64,000 nucleotides of DNA from CAMTVQ01 sp947085255 (GTDB lineage: Bacteria; Bacteroidota; Bacteroidia; Sphingobacteriales; Sphingobacteriaceae): contig CAMTVQ010000004.1 in assembly GCA_947085255.1 (NCBI GenBank), positions 62,001 to 126,000 on the forward strand, read 5' to 3'. Under the pieces are notes generated by a model, which saw nothing but the letters and a program-made list of their open reading frames with translations, did no database searches and was not told where the DNA came from. A program made the translations under genes and the position numbers. This document shows, one piece after another, positions 24,639-32,063 of the stretch; the stretch's first letter is position 1; each line of letters opens with the position of its first letter.

Positions 24639-25165
24639 TTAGCGGCGTACATGGCGGTATACGTCTTAACCCTCCAAAAAACTTACCTGTACGGCCTACA
24701 ACCGACTTATCTAAAGAGGCGTTATTTAATATTTTACAAAATCGATTTGATTTTTCGGAGCTGGCGGTGCTCGATTTATTTGCAGGAACAGGTAATATAA
24801 GTTATGAATTTGTATCCAGAGGATGCACATCTATTACCGCTGTGGATATGCACGGAGGCTGCTGCAAATACATCGCTGAAATTGCATTGAAACTAAAAAT
24901 GGAAGGCTTAACGATTTCTAAAGCTGATGTATTTAGTTATTTGAAGCATTATACCGCAACTTACGACATTATTTTTGCCGACCCTCCCTACAATATGCCA
25001 CGCATAACCGAAATTCCGGAGTTGGTTTTTGGTAACAACTTACTAAATGCGGGTGGTTGGCTTATTATCGAACACCCCTCTATGCTCAATCTGAGTAACC
25101 ATGTTCGTTTTGTAGAAGCACGACGTTACGGACAATCGAGTTTTAGTATATTCGCTAATGAATAG
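24629..25165 (+). CDS. rsmD: 16S rRNA (guanine-966 N2)-methyltransferase
   Basis: 178 residues. Rossmann methyltransferase with the SAM motif VLDLFAGTGNISYEF (about 45-59) and catalytic DIIFADPPYNM (about 112-122, the DPPY motif for exocyclic amine methylation). The RIISGVHGGIRLNPPKN N-terminus is typical of RsmD, which methylates G966 (E. coli numbering) of 16S rRNA. It overlaps DUF3822 by 10 bp upstream; its stop lies 10 bp before the coaD ATG. Confidence 0.93.
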   Translation: MRIISGVHGGIRLNPPKNLPVRPTTDLSKEALFNILQNRFDFSELAVLDLFAGTGNISYEFVSRGCTSITAVDMHGGCCKYIAEIALKLKMEGLTISKADVFSYLKHYTATYDIIFADPPYNMPRITEIPELVFGNNLLNAGGWLIIEHPSMLNLSNHVRFVEARRYGQSSFSIFANE

Positions 25166-25175
25166 CCTTATTCAC

Positions 25176-25652
25176 ATGAAAAAAGCATTATTTCCTGGTT
25201 CTTTCGACCCTATTACCATAGCACATATTGATATTTTGCAGCGTGCATTGCCCTTGTTTGACGAGGTAGTAGTGGGCATTGGCTTGAACAGCAGTAAACA
25301 ATCTTTTTTGCCACCAGAAGATAGAGAAAATATTTTACGACAGATATTTAAGGATAATCCTAAAATAAAAATAACTGCTTATGAGGGACTTACCGTAAAA
25401 TATTGCCAAGATATTGGTGCACAATATATGATACGCGGCATACGTACTGTATCCGATTTTGAGTACGAAAAAGCCATTGCACAAATGAATCATGCGATGT
25501 ACCCTAATTTAGAGAGCATTTTTATATTAAGTAAACCAGGATTTTCGGCAATTAGCTCTACCATTGTACGCGATGTATTGCGGCACGGTGGTGATGTGAG
25601 TCCGTTTGTACCGAAAGAAGTTATGGAGTTTTTTGCCACTCAAAAATTATAA
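25176..25652 (+). CDS. coaD: Phosphopantetheine adenylyltransferase
   Basis: 158 residues from ATG 25176, which gives the conserved MKKALFPGSFDPITIAH start with the class I nucleotidyltransferase motif (T/H)xGH-like region; an upstream in-frame ATG at 25158 overlaps rsmD and is less likely. ISSTIVRD near residue 130 completes the active site. It makes dephospho-CoA from 4'-phosphopantetheine and ATP, the fourth step in CoA synthesis. Length is normal. Confidence 0.95.
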   Translation: MKKALFPGSFDPITIAHIDILQRALPLFDEVVVGIGLNSSKQSFLPPEDRENILRQIFKDNPKIKITAYEGLTVKYCQDIGAQYMIRGIRTVSDFEYEKAIAQMNHAMYPNLESIFILSKPGFSAISSTIVRDVLRHGGDVSPFVPKEVMEFFATQKL

Positions 25653-25665
25653 ATTTGTACCTACC

Positions 25666-26289
25666 ATGAAAAAAATCACCTACCTATTTATCTCTTTATT
25701 AATTATTGCAGGATGCAGTAAGAAAACAGAACCTATACCTGATTATAAAATCACCAGCTTCTTTTTAAAGAATGCAGGCAGTTTTAACTGGTCAACAGAT
25801 TCTACTATTCTTGCTATTGAACCATCCGACAAGTATCAACTTTCTATTACTACCAATACAGCTATAGATGCAACGAAGTGTTACTTTAACATCAATAACA
25901 ATCCTACTATTTTAGAGCAAGAAAGCATTCAGATTGATTCTTCCGTTAATAAACTGTATGTGTATATCGGTGATGGAACGAGAATATATGATCGCAAAGT
26001 GCTTTTTATAGACACGAGCAATGCACGTCGTATTGATTCATTGAAAGTAACAGGCGCTATCAACAGAAAGGGCAATATTATTCTAAACAATACTGCAAGG
26101 GGACTTCTACATATTGAAATCTACAGTAGATGGGGTGAATTGTTACAAAAAGGGGTATTTAAGAAAAAAGATGATTTGCTTGAGGTGCCGTTGCCTACAG
26201 TTGATACTAGTAATCGAGAGGGTACGTACGTTTCTCAATTTAGATTAGGTAGAAACCAAAAAATCCATCTTCTCTATAAAGTAGACTAA
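25666..26289 (+). CDS. Predicted lipoprotein of unknown function
   Basis: 207 residues from ATG 25666, giving MKKITYLFISLLIIAGCSKK with a clear lipobox (IIAGC) at Cys17; the open frame extends upstream into coaD but that part is not signal-like. The mature protein is Ser/Thr/Asn-rich with short strands and no recognised domain. It follows coaD by 13 bp and is probably co-transcribed with it. Its stop codon abuts that of the convergent paaY gene with no gap. Confidence 0.65.
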   Translation: MKKITYLFISLLIIAGCSKKTEPIPDYKITSFFLKNAGSFNWSTDSTILAIEPSDKYQLSITTNTAIDATKCYFNINNNPTILEQESIQIDSSVNKLYVYIGDGTRIYDRKVLFIDTSNARRIDSLKVTGAINRKGNIILNNTARGLLHIEIYSRWGELLQKGVFKKKDDLLEVPLPTVDTSNREGTYVSQFRLGRNQKIHLLYKVD

Positions 26290-26886
26290 CTACTGGTTTT
26301 TTATCTCATTCCAGGTCTTATACAAATCATCTTGTTTCGGTCTGTTTTTAGGGATTTCGCGCAATGGTTCGCAGGGCTTGAGTGTGGCATATAATTCGGC
26401 AGGTAAGGCTTGATACAGCTGTGTTCCTTTGGTTTTCCAAGCAATCATTTCGTCGCTTACTTCTTTCACTATTTTAGCAGGATTACCTACCACCACGCTG
26501 CGTGCAGGAATTTTCATTTCGGCGGGAACAAAGGTCAATGCCCCAATGATGCATTCTTCCCCTATTTCTACATTATCCATAATTACGGCATTCATCCCCA
26601 CTAAACAATTGCGACCAATTGTACCGCCATGCACAATGGCACCATGACCAATATGGGCAGCTTCTTTTAACAAAACAGTCGTACCTGGAAACATGTGTAT
26701 GGTACAATTCTCTTGCACATTGCAACCATCTTCTATAATAATTTCGCCCCAATCGCCACGTATAGCTGCTCCAGGACCAACATATACATTTTTGCCAATA
26801 ATTACATTGCCGGTAACTGCTGCTTGTGGATGAATAAAAGAGCTTTCGTGAATAACAGGGGTAAAACCGTTGAAGGAGTAGATCAT
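26290..26886 (-). CDS. paaY: PaaY-like hexapeptide-repeat thioesterase/gamma-carbonic-anhydrase fold
   Basis: 198 residues of left-handed beta-helix hexapeptide repeats (HPQAAVTGNVIIGKNVYVGP..., about 18-150) and a C-terminal helix. The three metal-ligand histidines lie in the HMFPG, HIGHG and related turns. The tail WKTKGTQLYQ...CEPLREIPKNRPKQ matches E. coli PaaY closely, more so than generic gamma-carbonic anhydrases. PaaY hydrolyses 2-hydroxycyclohepta-1,4,6-triene-1-formyl-CoA, a dead-end product of phenylacetate breakdown. It is the last gene of the leftward paa region, separated from paaJ by two outer-membrane protein genes. Confidence 0.85.
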   Translation of the reverse strand: MIYSFNGFTPVIHESSFIHPQAAVTGNVIIGKNVYVGPGAAIRGDWGEIIIEDGCNVQENCTIHMFPGTTVLLKEAAHIGHGAIVHGGTIGRNCLVGMNAVIMDNVEIGEECIIGALTFVPAEMKIPARSVVVGNPAKIVKEVSDEMIAWKTKGTQLYQALPAELYATLKPCEPLREIPKNRPKQDDLYKTWNEIKNQ

Positions 26887-26987
26887 GAATATTTATTTGG
26901 TGATTTGTAGAAATAGTTCTTTGTTTACATTGCCACCAAAAGTGGAATACATACTATTTACAGCATACTAAAATACAAAAGCAGAGT

Positions 26988-27590
26988 TTATTTTTTGCTC
27001 AGAGCTGTTCTATGTATAAACATTATGTTAAAATACGGTGTTAGTGTAAAATACAAGTTGCTATTAAATACGCTTTCAACTGAATAATTATCGTTAGGAG
27101 TTCTAAAATACTCTGTTTTAGAAATTTGCTTGTCTTTTATTTTTGGAAAAATGCCCAAATTTATTTCAATTCCTATATTTTTAACTACTAACCATTTTTT
27201 ACCAATGCCCATGTTCACACCTAAAGCATTAGCTTTTAGCCTATGATACGCAGCTGATTTACCATACCCATTTACACTAGTTTCTTCAAAATCCAAGGCT
27301 GTATTAATGTAATATGCAGTTGGCTTTACACCTAAATAATAATTATACCCCACTTTATAATTATTTAGATAATCTGGGATTCCGCTAAAGATAGTAGTGT
27401 AATGCATAAATACGGCATTTTTATCTTTTTTGTACTCAAACCCAAATTGCATATTACCACTATTTATTTGCCAGTCTAATTTTTGGGTAGGTATTGGATA
27501 AAAAAACATCCCTTTTGCATAAAAATCTTGTGCTGCTGCATCAAACAAAAATAACAGCATAAAAATTAGAACAAAAAATCGTTTGCACAT
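26988..27590 (-). CDS. Small predicted outer-membrane beta-barrel protein (copy 1)
   Basis: 200 residues with a signal peptide (about 1-20, ending DAAAQ) and then alternating amphipathic strands, ending in strand ITPYFNIMF-like sequence. No recognised family motif. It resembles its upstream neighbour in size and pattern (FFYPIPTQKLDWQ/FFVPIFEISNKQ; NLGIFPKIKD/ILGLYPRLTD), so the pair probably arose by an old tandem duplication. It lies between paaJ and paaY; an uptake or envelope role linked to aromatic compounds is possible but speculative. Confidence 0.6.
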   Translation of the reverse strand: MCKRFFVLIFMLLFLFDAAAQDFYAKGMFFYPIPTQKLDWQINSGNMQFGFEYKKDKNAVFMHYTTIFSGIPDYLNNYKVGYNYYLGVKPTAYYINTALDFEETSVNGYGKSAAYHRLKANALGVNMGIGKKWLVVKNIGIEINLGIFPKIKDKQISKTEYFRTPNDNYSVESVFNSNLYFTLTPYFNIMFIHRTALSKK

Positions 27591-27599
27591 AGGTATTAA

Positions 27600-28193
27600 T
27601 TAGTTTAGCTTGAACGAATAAGTGAAGCTGCAATTCATATAGGGAGAAACCTCCCATCGTAATTCATCATATTGTATGGCTTGCGTTTCATCTGGATACG
27701 TTATCTTATCTCTACCATCAGTAAGGCGAGGGTATAGCCCCAAGATTGTTTCAAAATAGAGATTTTTAATTAGGCGATGCTTTTTGCCGCAACCAATATT
27801 AAAACCAAAATCATCTAAGTACCCTTCTATATTATCTATTTTACTATCACCATAAGCTGTGTTTCTTTCCGTTCTTTTATATGCCAAGCCAACATTTACA
27901 AAAATTGGAAATCTACGTTTATCAAGCGGAGTATTTACCCCAACTTTATAAGTAGTGCTACATGCTTGATATATACTAAAAATAGAATTTAAATTAGCTC
28001 TTACATACTGAAAATAATACCCTTTATTGTTGCTTTTCTGATATTCTACTCCAAATTGTTTATTGGAAATTTCGAAGATTGGAACAAAAAAGTAGTTAGC
28101 CTTTAGCGTAAGGTGTTGACCATACAAAAATCCTGTATTCATTAGCAACACAATTACAGTAGTGTATAGGTAGGACTTGAATGTCATAAGCAA
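27600..28193 (-). CDS. Small predicted outer-membrane beta-barrel protein (copy 2)
   Basis: 197 residues (the start may instead be the ATG at 28187), signal peptide about 1-25 ending FLYG, then strands such as GYYFQYVRANL and FETILGLYPRLTDG, ending FTYSFKLN. It is a diverged paralogue of the next gene, 9 bp away. It starts 20 bp after the paaJ stop, so it is likely read from the phhA-paaI-paaJ transcript. Function unknown. Confidence 0.6.
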   Translation of the reverse strand: MLMTFKSYLYTTVIVLLMNTGFLYGQHLTLKANYFFVPIFEISNKQFGVEYQKSNNKGYYFQYVRANLNSIFSIYQACSTTYKVGVNTPLDKRRFPIFVNVGLAYKRTERNTAYGDSKIDNIEGYLDDFGFNIGCGKKHRLIKNLYFETILGLYPRLTDGRDKITYPDETQAIQYDELRWEVSPYMNCSFTYSFKLN

Positions 28194-28213
28194 AAATTGA
28201 CACTAATATAAGC

Positions 28214-29416
28214 TTAGCATTTCTCTATAATCACCGCATAGCCTTGTCCAAGCCCAATGCACATAGTTACCAAAGCATAACGTTTGTTTTGCTCGTGTAA
28301 TTCGATGGCTGCTGTATTGAGAATACGTGCCCCACTCATGCCCAATGGATGTCCTAATGCAATGGCTCCACCATTTGGATTGATACGTGGATCGTTGTCG
28401 GCCAATCCCCACGCACGAATACATGCTAAACTTTGTGCAGCAAAGGCTTCGTTTAATTCAATAACATCGATATCCTTAAAGGTTAATCCTGCTTTTTTTA
28501 ATGCTTGATTAGCGGCTTCTACCGGACCAATGCCCATAATACGTGGTTCTACCCCTACTGCACCCATGGATACAATACGTGCCATTGGTTTCAGATTATA
28601 TTTCTTTACGCCAGCTTCGGAGGCTAATAATAAAGCTGCAGCACCATCATTCAATCCAGAGGCATTGCCTGCCGTTACCGTTCCTTCTTTACGGAAAGAA
28701 GGTTTCAATTTAGCTAAGCCCTCCAATGACGTATTAGCTTTAATAAATTCATCCTTATCGAAAACAAGTGCATCCCCTTTCTTTTGAGGAATCGTTACCG
28801 AGATAATTTCTTTATTAAATCTACCCTTTGCTTGTGCAGCAGCAGCTTTTTGCTGAGATGCCAAAGCAAATTTATCTTGGTCTTCGCGACTTATTTTATC
28901 TCTTTCGGCTAAATTTTCAGCCGTTTCGCCCATAGCATCTACCCCGTATTGTTCTTTCATTTTAGGGTTGATAAAGCGCCATCCAAATGAAGTATCGAAC
29001 ATTTGTGCATCCCTACCAAAGGCACTGGATGTTTTAGAAATTACCCAAGGTCCGCGGGTCATGTTTTCTACCCCACCGGCAATCATCAAATCGGCATCGC
29101 CTACCATAATGGCGCGGGCAGCGGCAATAGTAGCCGACAATCCGGATGCACATAAACGATTCACGGTTTCGCCAGGAATAGTATACGGTAAACCAGCTAA
29201 TAATAAAGCCATGCGCGCCACATTACGGTTATCCTCTCCTGCTTGGTTGGCACAGCCCATCACCACATCTGCAATAGCCGCAGTGTCGATACTTGGATTG
29301 CGCTCGACTAGGGCTTTTAAAACAATAGCCGCCAAATCATCAGCACGCACTGCTGCCAATGTTCCACCAAAATTTCCGATTGGAGTACGTACTCCGTTGA
29401 TTATATACGCGTTCAT
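28214..29416 (-). CDS. paaJ: 3-oxoadipyl-CoA / 3-oxo-5,6-dehydrosuberyl-CoA thiolase
   Basis: 400 residues of the thiolase superfamily. The acyl-accepting cysteine is in VNRLCASGLSA (about Cys88), the catalytic histidine in GGAIALGHPLGMSGA (about 345-359) and the second cysteine in TMCIGLGQGYA (about Cys387). The N-terminus (RTPIGNFGGTLAAVRADDLAA, CANQAGEDNRNVARM) closely follows PaaJ/PcaF rather than AtoB. It carries out both thiolytic steps of the phenylacetate pathway, giving acetyl-CoA and succinyl-CoA. It sits 35 bp after paaI. Confidence 0.92.
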   Translation of the reverse strand: MNAYIINGVRTPIGNFGGTLAAVRADDLAAIVLKALVERNPSIDTAAIADVVMGCANQAGEDNRNVARMALLLAGLPYTIPGETVNRLCASGLSATIAAARAIMVGDADLMIAGGVENMTRGPWVISKTSSAFGRDAQMFDTSFGWRFINPKMKEQYGVDAMGETAENLAERDKISREDQDKFALASQQKAAAAQAKGRFNKEIISVTIPQKKGDALVFDKDEFIKANTSLEGLAKLKPSFRKEGTVTAGNASGLNDGAAALLLASEAGVKKYNLKPMARIVSMGAVGVEPRIMGIGPVEAANQALKKAGLTFKDIDVIELNEAFAAQSLACIRAWGLADNDPRINPNGGAIALGHPLGMSGARILNTAAIELHEQNKRYALVTMCIGLGQGYAVIIEKC

Positions 29417-29451
29417 TTTTATTAAATTATTGAATGAAAGTTGTCTGTTAA

Positions 29452-29889
29452 CTATTTAACGGTCTCAGGAAACCATTCCTTCGCTGTACGATACACCGTT
29501 CCTTTAAACAATGCAACTCTAGTCCTTTCCTGATTTGTAACCGTAATATGATACACGGCTATTTTGTTGGAAATACTTTGTTCTTCTGCAACGGCAGTAA
29601 GCACATCTCCTTCTTTTACCTGTTGAATATGAGAAATAGAAGTTTCTACAGAAACACTCATCCTACCGTGGCTATTAGATGAAAAAGCCAAAGCACTATC
29701 AGCAAAAGAATAGGTAATACCCCCATGCGCAATACCAAAACCATTGAGCATCTCTTTGCGGACGGTCATCCTCAATACAGACTTGCCTACACCCGTTTCT
29801 ATTACTTCTATGCCTAACCAGTTGCTAAAACCATCTTTGCTATACATTTTGTCGACTACCTTTTGGGCCAATTCGTTGTTGTCCATCAC
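29452..29889 (-). CDS. paaI: Hydroxyphenylacetyl-CoA thioesterase
   Basis: 145 residues of the hot-dog fold. The catalytic segment is NGFGIAHGGITYSFADSALA (about 52-71), with the Asn, Gly-Gly and Asp of PaaI-type thioesterases. PaaI releases CoA from ring-hydroxylated phenylacetyl-CoAs, rescuing CoA from dead ends. Either of two adjacent ATGs may be used. It begins 26 bp after phhA and precedes paaJ. Confidence 0.88.
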   Translation of the reverse strand: MMDNNELAQKVVDKMYSKDGFSNWLGIEVIETGVGKSVLRMTVRKEMLNGFGIAHGGITYSFADSALAFSSNSHGRMSVSVETSISHIQQVKEGDVLTAVAEEQSISNKIAVYHITVTNQERTRVALFKGTVYRTAKEWFPETVK

Positions 29890-29915
29890 AACAAAATTAT
29901 TAAAAGAATTAGTTT

Positions 29916-30683
29916 TTAAGCTATTGCCACCAATTTGTCTTGGTTATCTTGTACCAACATTGTTTCTATTGTTGTTTTAATAGCAGGTAGCGAGTGATAC
30001 AACTGTTCAAAAGAATCTATTACAAAGTATTTCTCTTGTAATATATCTGTACGGTAAGCTGTGTGTATCATCTTTTCCAAATCAAAATCAATATGTTCTA
30101 CCGAAGAACTGAGGCAGTGTGTTGTTTCATTTTTAGAAGATATAATACCAGCTCCATATATTTTCAGCTCATTATCTTCTCTAATTAAGCCAAACTCTAT
30201 AGTAAACCAATAGATTGCTCCAAGAAGTACTATTACCTTTTCGTTGTCTATATGCTCTAAAGCAATGTTACTTATACCTTTAAAAAAATCTACATAGGCT
30301 TGATTACTCAATAAAGGCACATGCCCAAACACATCGTGAAACATATCGGGTTCTTCTAAGTAATCAAGTTGCTCCATTGTACGCAGCCAGCAAGTAGCCG
30401 TAAATTTTTGTTGCGATAAAAATTGAAAAAACTCTTTATCAGGGCTAATAGCAGGCACTACCTGTAAACACCAACCTGTTAAAGGAGCTAATTTTTCTCG
30501 TATTTCTTCAAAATAAGGTATCCTATCAGCTGCAAAACCTACGCTATCAACAGCTTGCAAATACTCCTGCGAAACAATGGGCTTCAATAGCTCCATCTGA
30601 CGGTTGAACAATAATTGCCATACAGCAAAATCTTGCGCTGTGTAGTTGCTGTAAATTTGGGTAGTGGGTCTTTGTATATTCAT
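29916..30683 (-). CDS. phhA: Phenylalanine 4-hydroxylase
   Basis: 255 residues of the bacterial single-domain aromatic amino acid hydroxylase. The iron ligands are visible as FHDVFGH (His116, His121) and WFTIEFGL (Glu163). It oxidises phenylalanine to tyrosine with O2 and a pterin. There is no ACT regulatory domain, so control must come from elsewhere; upstream lies a leader reading frame with a run of tyrosine codons and a terminator (30707-30840) that looks like a tyrosine attenuator. It is followed closely by paaI and paaJ, placing tyrosine formation and phenylacetate breakdown in one transcript. Confidence 0.93.
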   Translation of the reverse strand: MNIQRPTTQIYSNYTAQDFAVWQLLFNRQMELLKPIVSQEYLQAVDSVGFAADRIPYFEEIREKLAPLTGWCLQVVPAISPDKEFFQFLSQQKFTATCWLRTMEQLDYLEEPDMFHDVFGHVPLLSNQAYVDFFKGISNIALEHIDNEKVIVLLGAIYWFTIEFGLIREDNELKIYGAGIISSKNETTHCLSSSVEHIDFDLEKMIHTAYRTDILQEKYFVIDSFEQLYHSLPAIKTTIETMLVQDNQDKLVAIA

Positions 30684-30706
30684 GTTATTAAAAATTTAAA
30701 AGGCAT

Positions 30707-30736
30707 AAAAAAAGCCCGTTCGGTTGGAACAGGCTT
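30707..30736 (-). terminator. Intrinsic terminator between leader peptide and phhA (attenuator terminator)
   Basis: Read leftward, 30736-30727 pairs with 30721-30712 over 10 bp (one G-U), with a 5-nt loop, and runs directly into seven U (30713-30707). It lies 24 nt after the leader stop codon and 23 nt before phhA. Confidence 0.88.
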
Positions 30737-30759
30737 GTATAATTGATTATATGATTTTG

Positions 30760-30840
30760 CTATCTATACGAACAATACTTTCCTAGTCCAATGGTGGGCA
30801 TTGAATAGTAATAATAATATGTATTGCTGCGGTGTTGCAT
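30760..30840 (-). CDS. Tyrosine-rich leader peptide upstream of phhA
   Basis: A 26-codon frame, ATG at 30840 to TAG at 30760. Codons 8-12 are five tyrosines in a row (TAT TAT TAT TAC TAT), and codons 22 and 25 are also Tyr, 7 of 26. It starts 23 nt after the paaH stop. A near-consensus -7 box ends 4 nt before the ATG. No known protein family is expected. Its value is as a sensor of charged tRNA-Tyr, since PhhA makes tyrosine. Confidence 0.7.
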   Translation of the reverse strand: MQHRSNTYYYYYSMPTIGLGKYCSYR

Positions 30841-30844
30841 AATG

Positions 30845-30852
30845 CAAGTATA
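30845..30852 (-). promoter_or_regulatory. Possible -7 box for the phhA leader
   Basis: Minus-strand TATACTTG fits TAnnTTTG at 7 of 8 positions and ends 4 nt before the leader ATG, in the gap after paaH. If used, the leader mRNA would start at or near the AUG, as seems true for porQ, glyS and paaE here. I see no clear -33 element, so read-through from paaH is the alternative. Confidence 0.35.
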
Positions 30853-30863
30853 ACGTATTTTAT

Positions 30864-32030
30864 TTACGAATAAAATTTCTTGTTCTCTTTTACCATTTTG
30901 CGTAGCAATACGCAAGCGCGGTAGCGGTCTTCTCGGTATGTTTCGTACAATTCGTCTAACTGCTCGAGTACATTTTTAAGCCCCAGTTCATCTGCCCAAG
31001 CTAACAACCCTTTGGGGTAATTTACGCCCTTAGTCATGGCTAAATCCAAATGCTCTTTACTCGCAATTTGCAAGTACAATGCATCTGCCGCCTCGTTTAT
31101 TAGCATGGCAATTACTCGATTAAAAATCAATTTACCTACCTTTTCATCTTGTGTAGCAGCAGGCATTACAGCACCTGCTGCATAATCGTAATATCCTCTT
31201 CCCGACTTTTTGCCAAAGCGTTTAGCCTCGTACAGGCGTTTTTGTGTAAGTGATGGTTTAAAGCGTGGGTCGTAAAAAAATTGCTCCCACACGGTTTCGG
31301 TTACTTTGTAGTTAATATCATTACCAATAAAGTCCATTAATTCGAAGGGACCCATTTTAAAACCACCAAAGGTTTTCAGCGCCCAATCAATCGTTGGCAT
31401 GTCGGCAATACCTTCTTCATATAAGCGTATAGACTCTCCGTAAAACGAACGAGCCACCCTGTTTACGATAAACCCTGGAGTATCTTTAGCCAACACGGTA
31501 GTTTTGCCCCAACTATCCACAATCATTTTGGCATCACGGGTAATGTATTCGTGGGTTTGTAAGCCTGGAATAATTTCTACCAATGGCATTACTGGTGCTG
31601 GATTGAAAAAGTGTATGCCTATTACCCTATCCGGAATCTGACATGCCGCCGCAATAGATGTAATGGAAAGCGATGAGGTATTCGAAGCCAAAATACAGCG
31701 ATCAGACACATGATTTTCGAGTTCGGCAAATACTTTTTGCTTCACATCCAAACTCTCTACTATTGCTTCTATTACCAAACCTACTGTGTCAAAAGAGGAA
31801 AGATCGTCCACAAAAAACAACCGATTGTATATTGCTTCTGCTTCTCCTTTTGCTATTTTCCCCTTCTCTTCAAGCCGTTTTAAAGTATCTTCTAATTGAT
31901 GTTTTGCTTTTTTTAGCGTCTCTAAATTAGTATCATACACTAATACTTTATACCCACCCATGGCGGCTACCTGTGCAATTCCAGAGCCCATAGCCCCCGA
32001 ACCGATGATACCTATTGAAAACGTTTTCAT
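30864..32030 (-). CDS. paaH: 3-hydroxyacyl-CoA dehydrogenase
   Basis: 388 residues: an NAD-binding domain with IGIIGSGAMGSGIAQVAA (residues 6-23), the CoA-binding segment HFFNPAPVMPLVEIIPG (about 142-158), then the 3HCDH C-terminal domain and a partial second copy (about 295-388). It oxidises 3-hydroxyadipyl-CoA to 3-oxoadipyl-CoA in phenylacetate breakdown. It is about 90 residues shorter than E. coli PaaH but complete in its active-site parts. It lies 33 bp after paaG. Assignment to the pathway rests on context. Confidence 0.88.
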   Translation of the reverse strand: MKTFSIGIIGSGAMGSGIAQVAAMGGYKVLVYDTNLETLKKAKHQLEDTLKRLEEKGKIAKGEAEAIYNRLFFVDDLSSFDTVGLVIEAIVESLDVKQKVFAELENHVSDRCILASNTSSLSITSIAAACQIPDRVIGIHFFNPAPVMPLVEIIPGLQTHEYITRDAKMIVDSWGKTTVLAKDTPGFIVNRVARSFYGESIRLYEEGIADMPTIDWALKTFGGFKMGPFELMDFIGNDINYKVTETVWEQFFYDPRFKPSLTQKRLYEAKRFGKKSGRGYYDYAAGAVMPAATQDEKVGKLIFNRVIAMLINEAADALYLQIASKEHLDLAMTKGVNYPKGLLAWADELGLKNVLEQLDELYETYREDRYRACVLLRKMVKENKKFYS

Positions 32031-32063
32031 GCTATTTTAGTTAATTGGTAATTAAACTGCAAC

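Larger units (their letters stand above)
30707..30840 (-). promoter_or_regulatory. Candidate tyrosine-responsive transcription attenuator of phhA-paaI-paaJ
   Basis: All parts of a ribosome-mediated attenuator can be drawn. Segment 1 (30805-30799), overlapping the last Tyr codon, pairs with segment 2 (30793-30787) over 7 bp. Segment 2 extended (30791-30782) pairs with 30733-30724, the 5' arm and loop of the terminator, over 9 of 10 positions (one U-G). The terminator 3:4 stem is 10 bp with U7. A ribosome stalled on the Tyr codons would cover segment 1, free segment 2 and block the terminator; a ribosome reading on would allow termination. Structures were drawn by eye; no energies were computed. 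Confidence 0.72.

Noticed and set aside
28203..28424. Short minus-strand frame overlapping the paaJ 3' end
   Set aside because: It is out of frame with the well-supported thiolase and has no independent signal.
31673..31930. Plus-strand frame with leucine runs opposite paaH
   Set aside because: The leucines come from reading Lys/Glu-rich paaH codons in reverse; no promoter or signal and no plausible protein.
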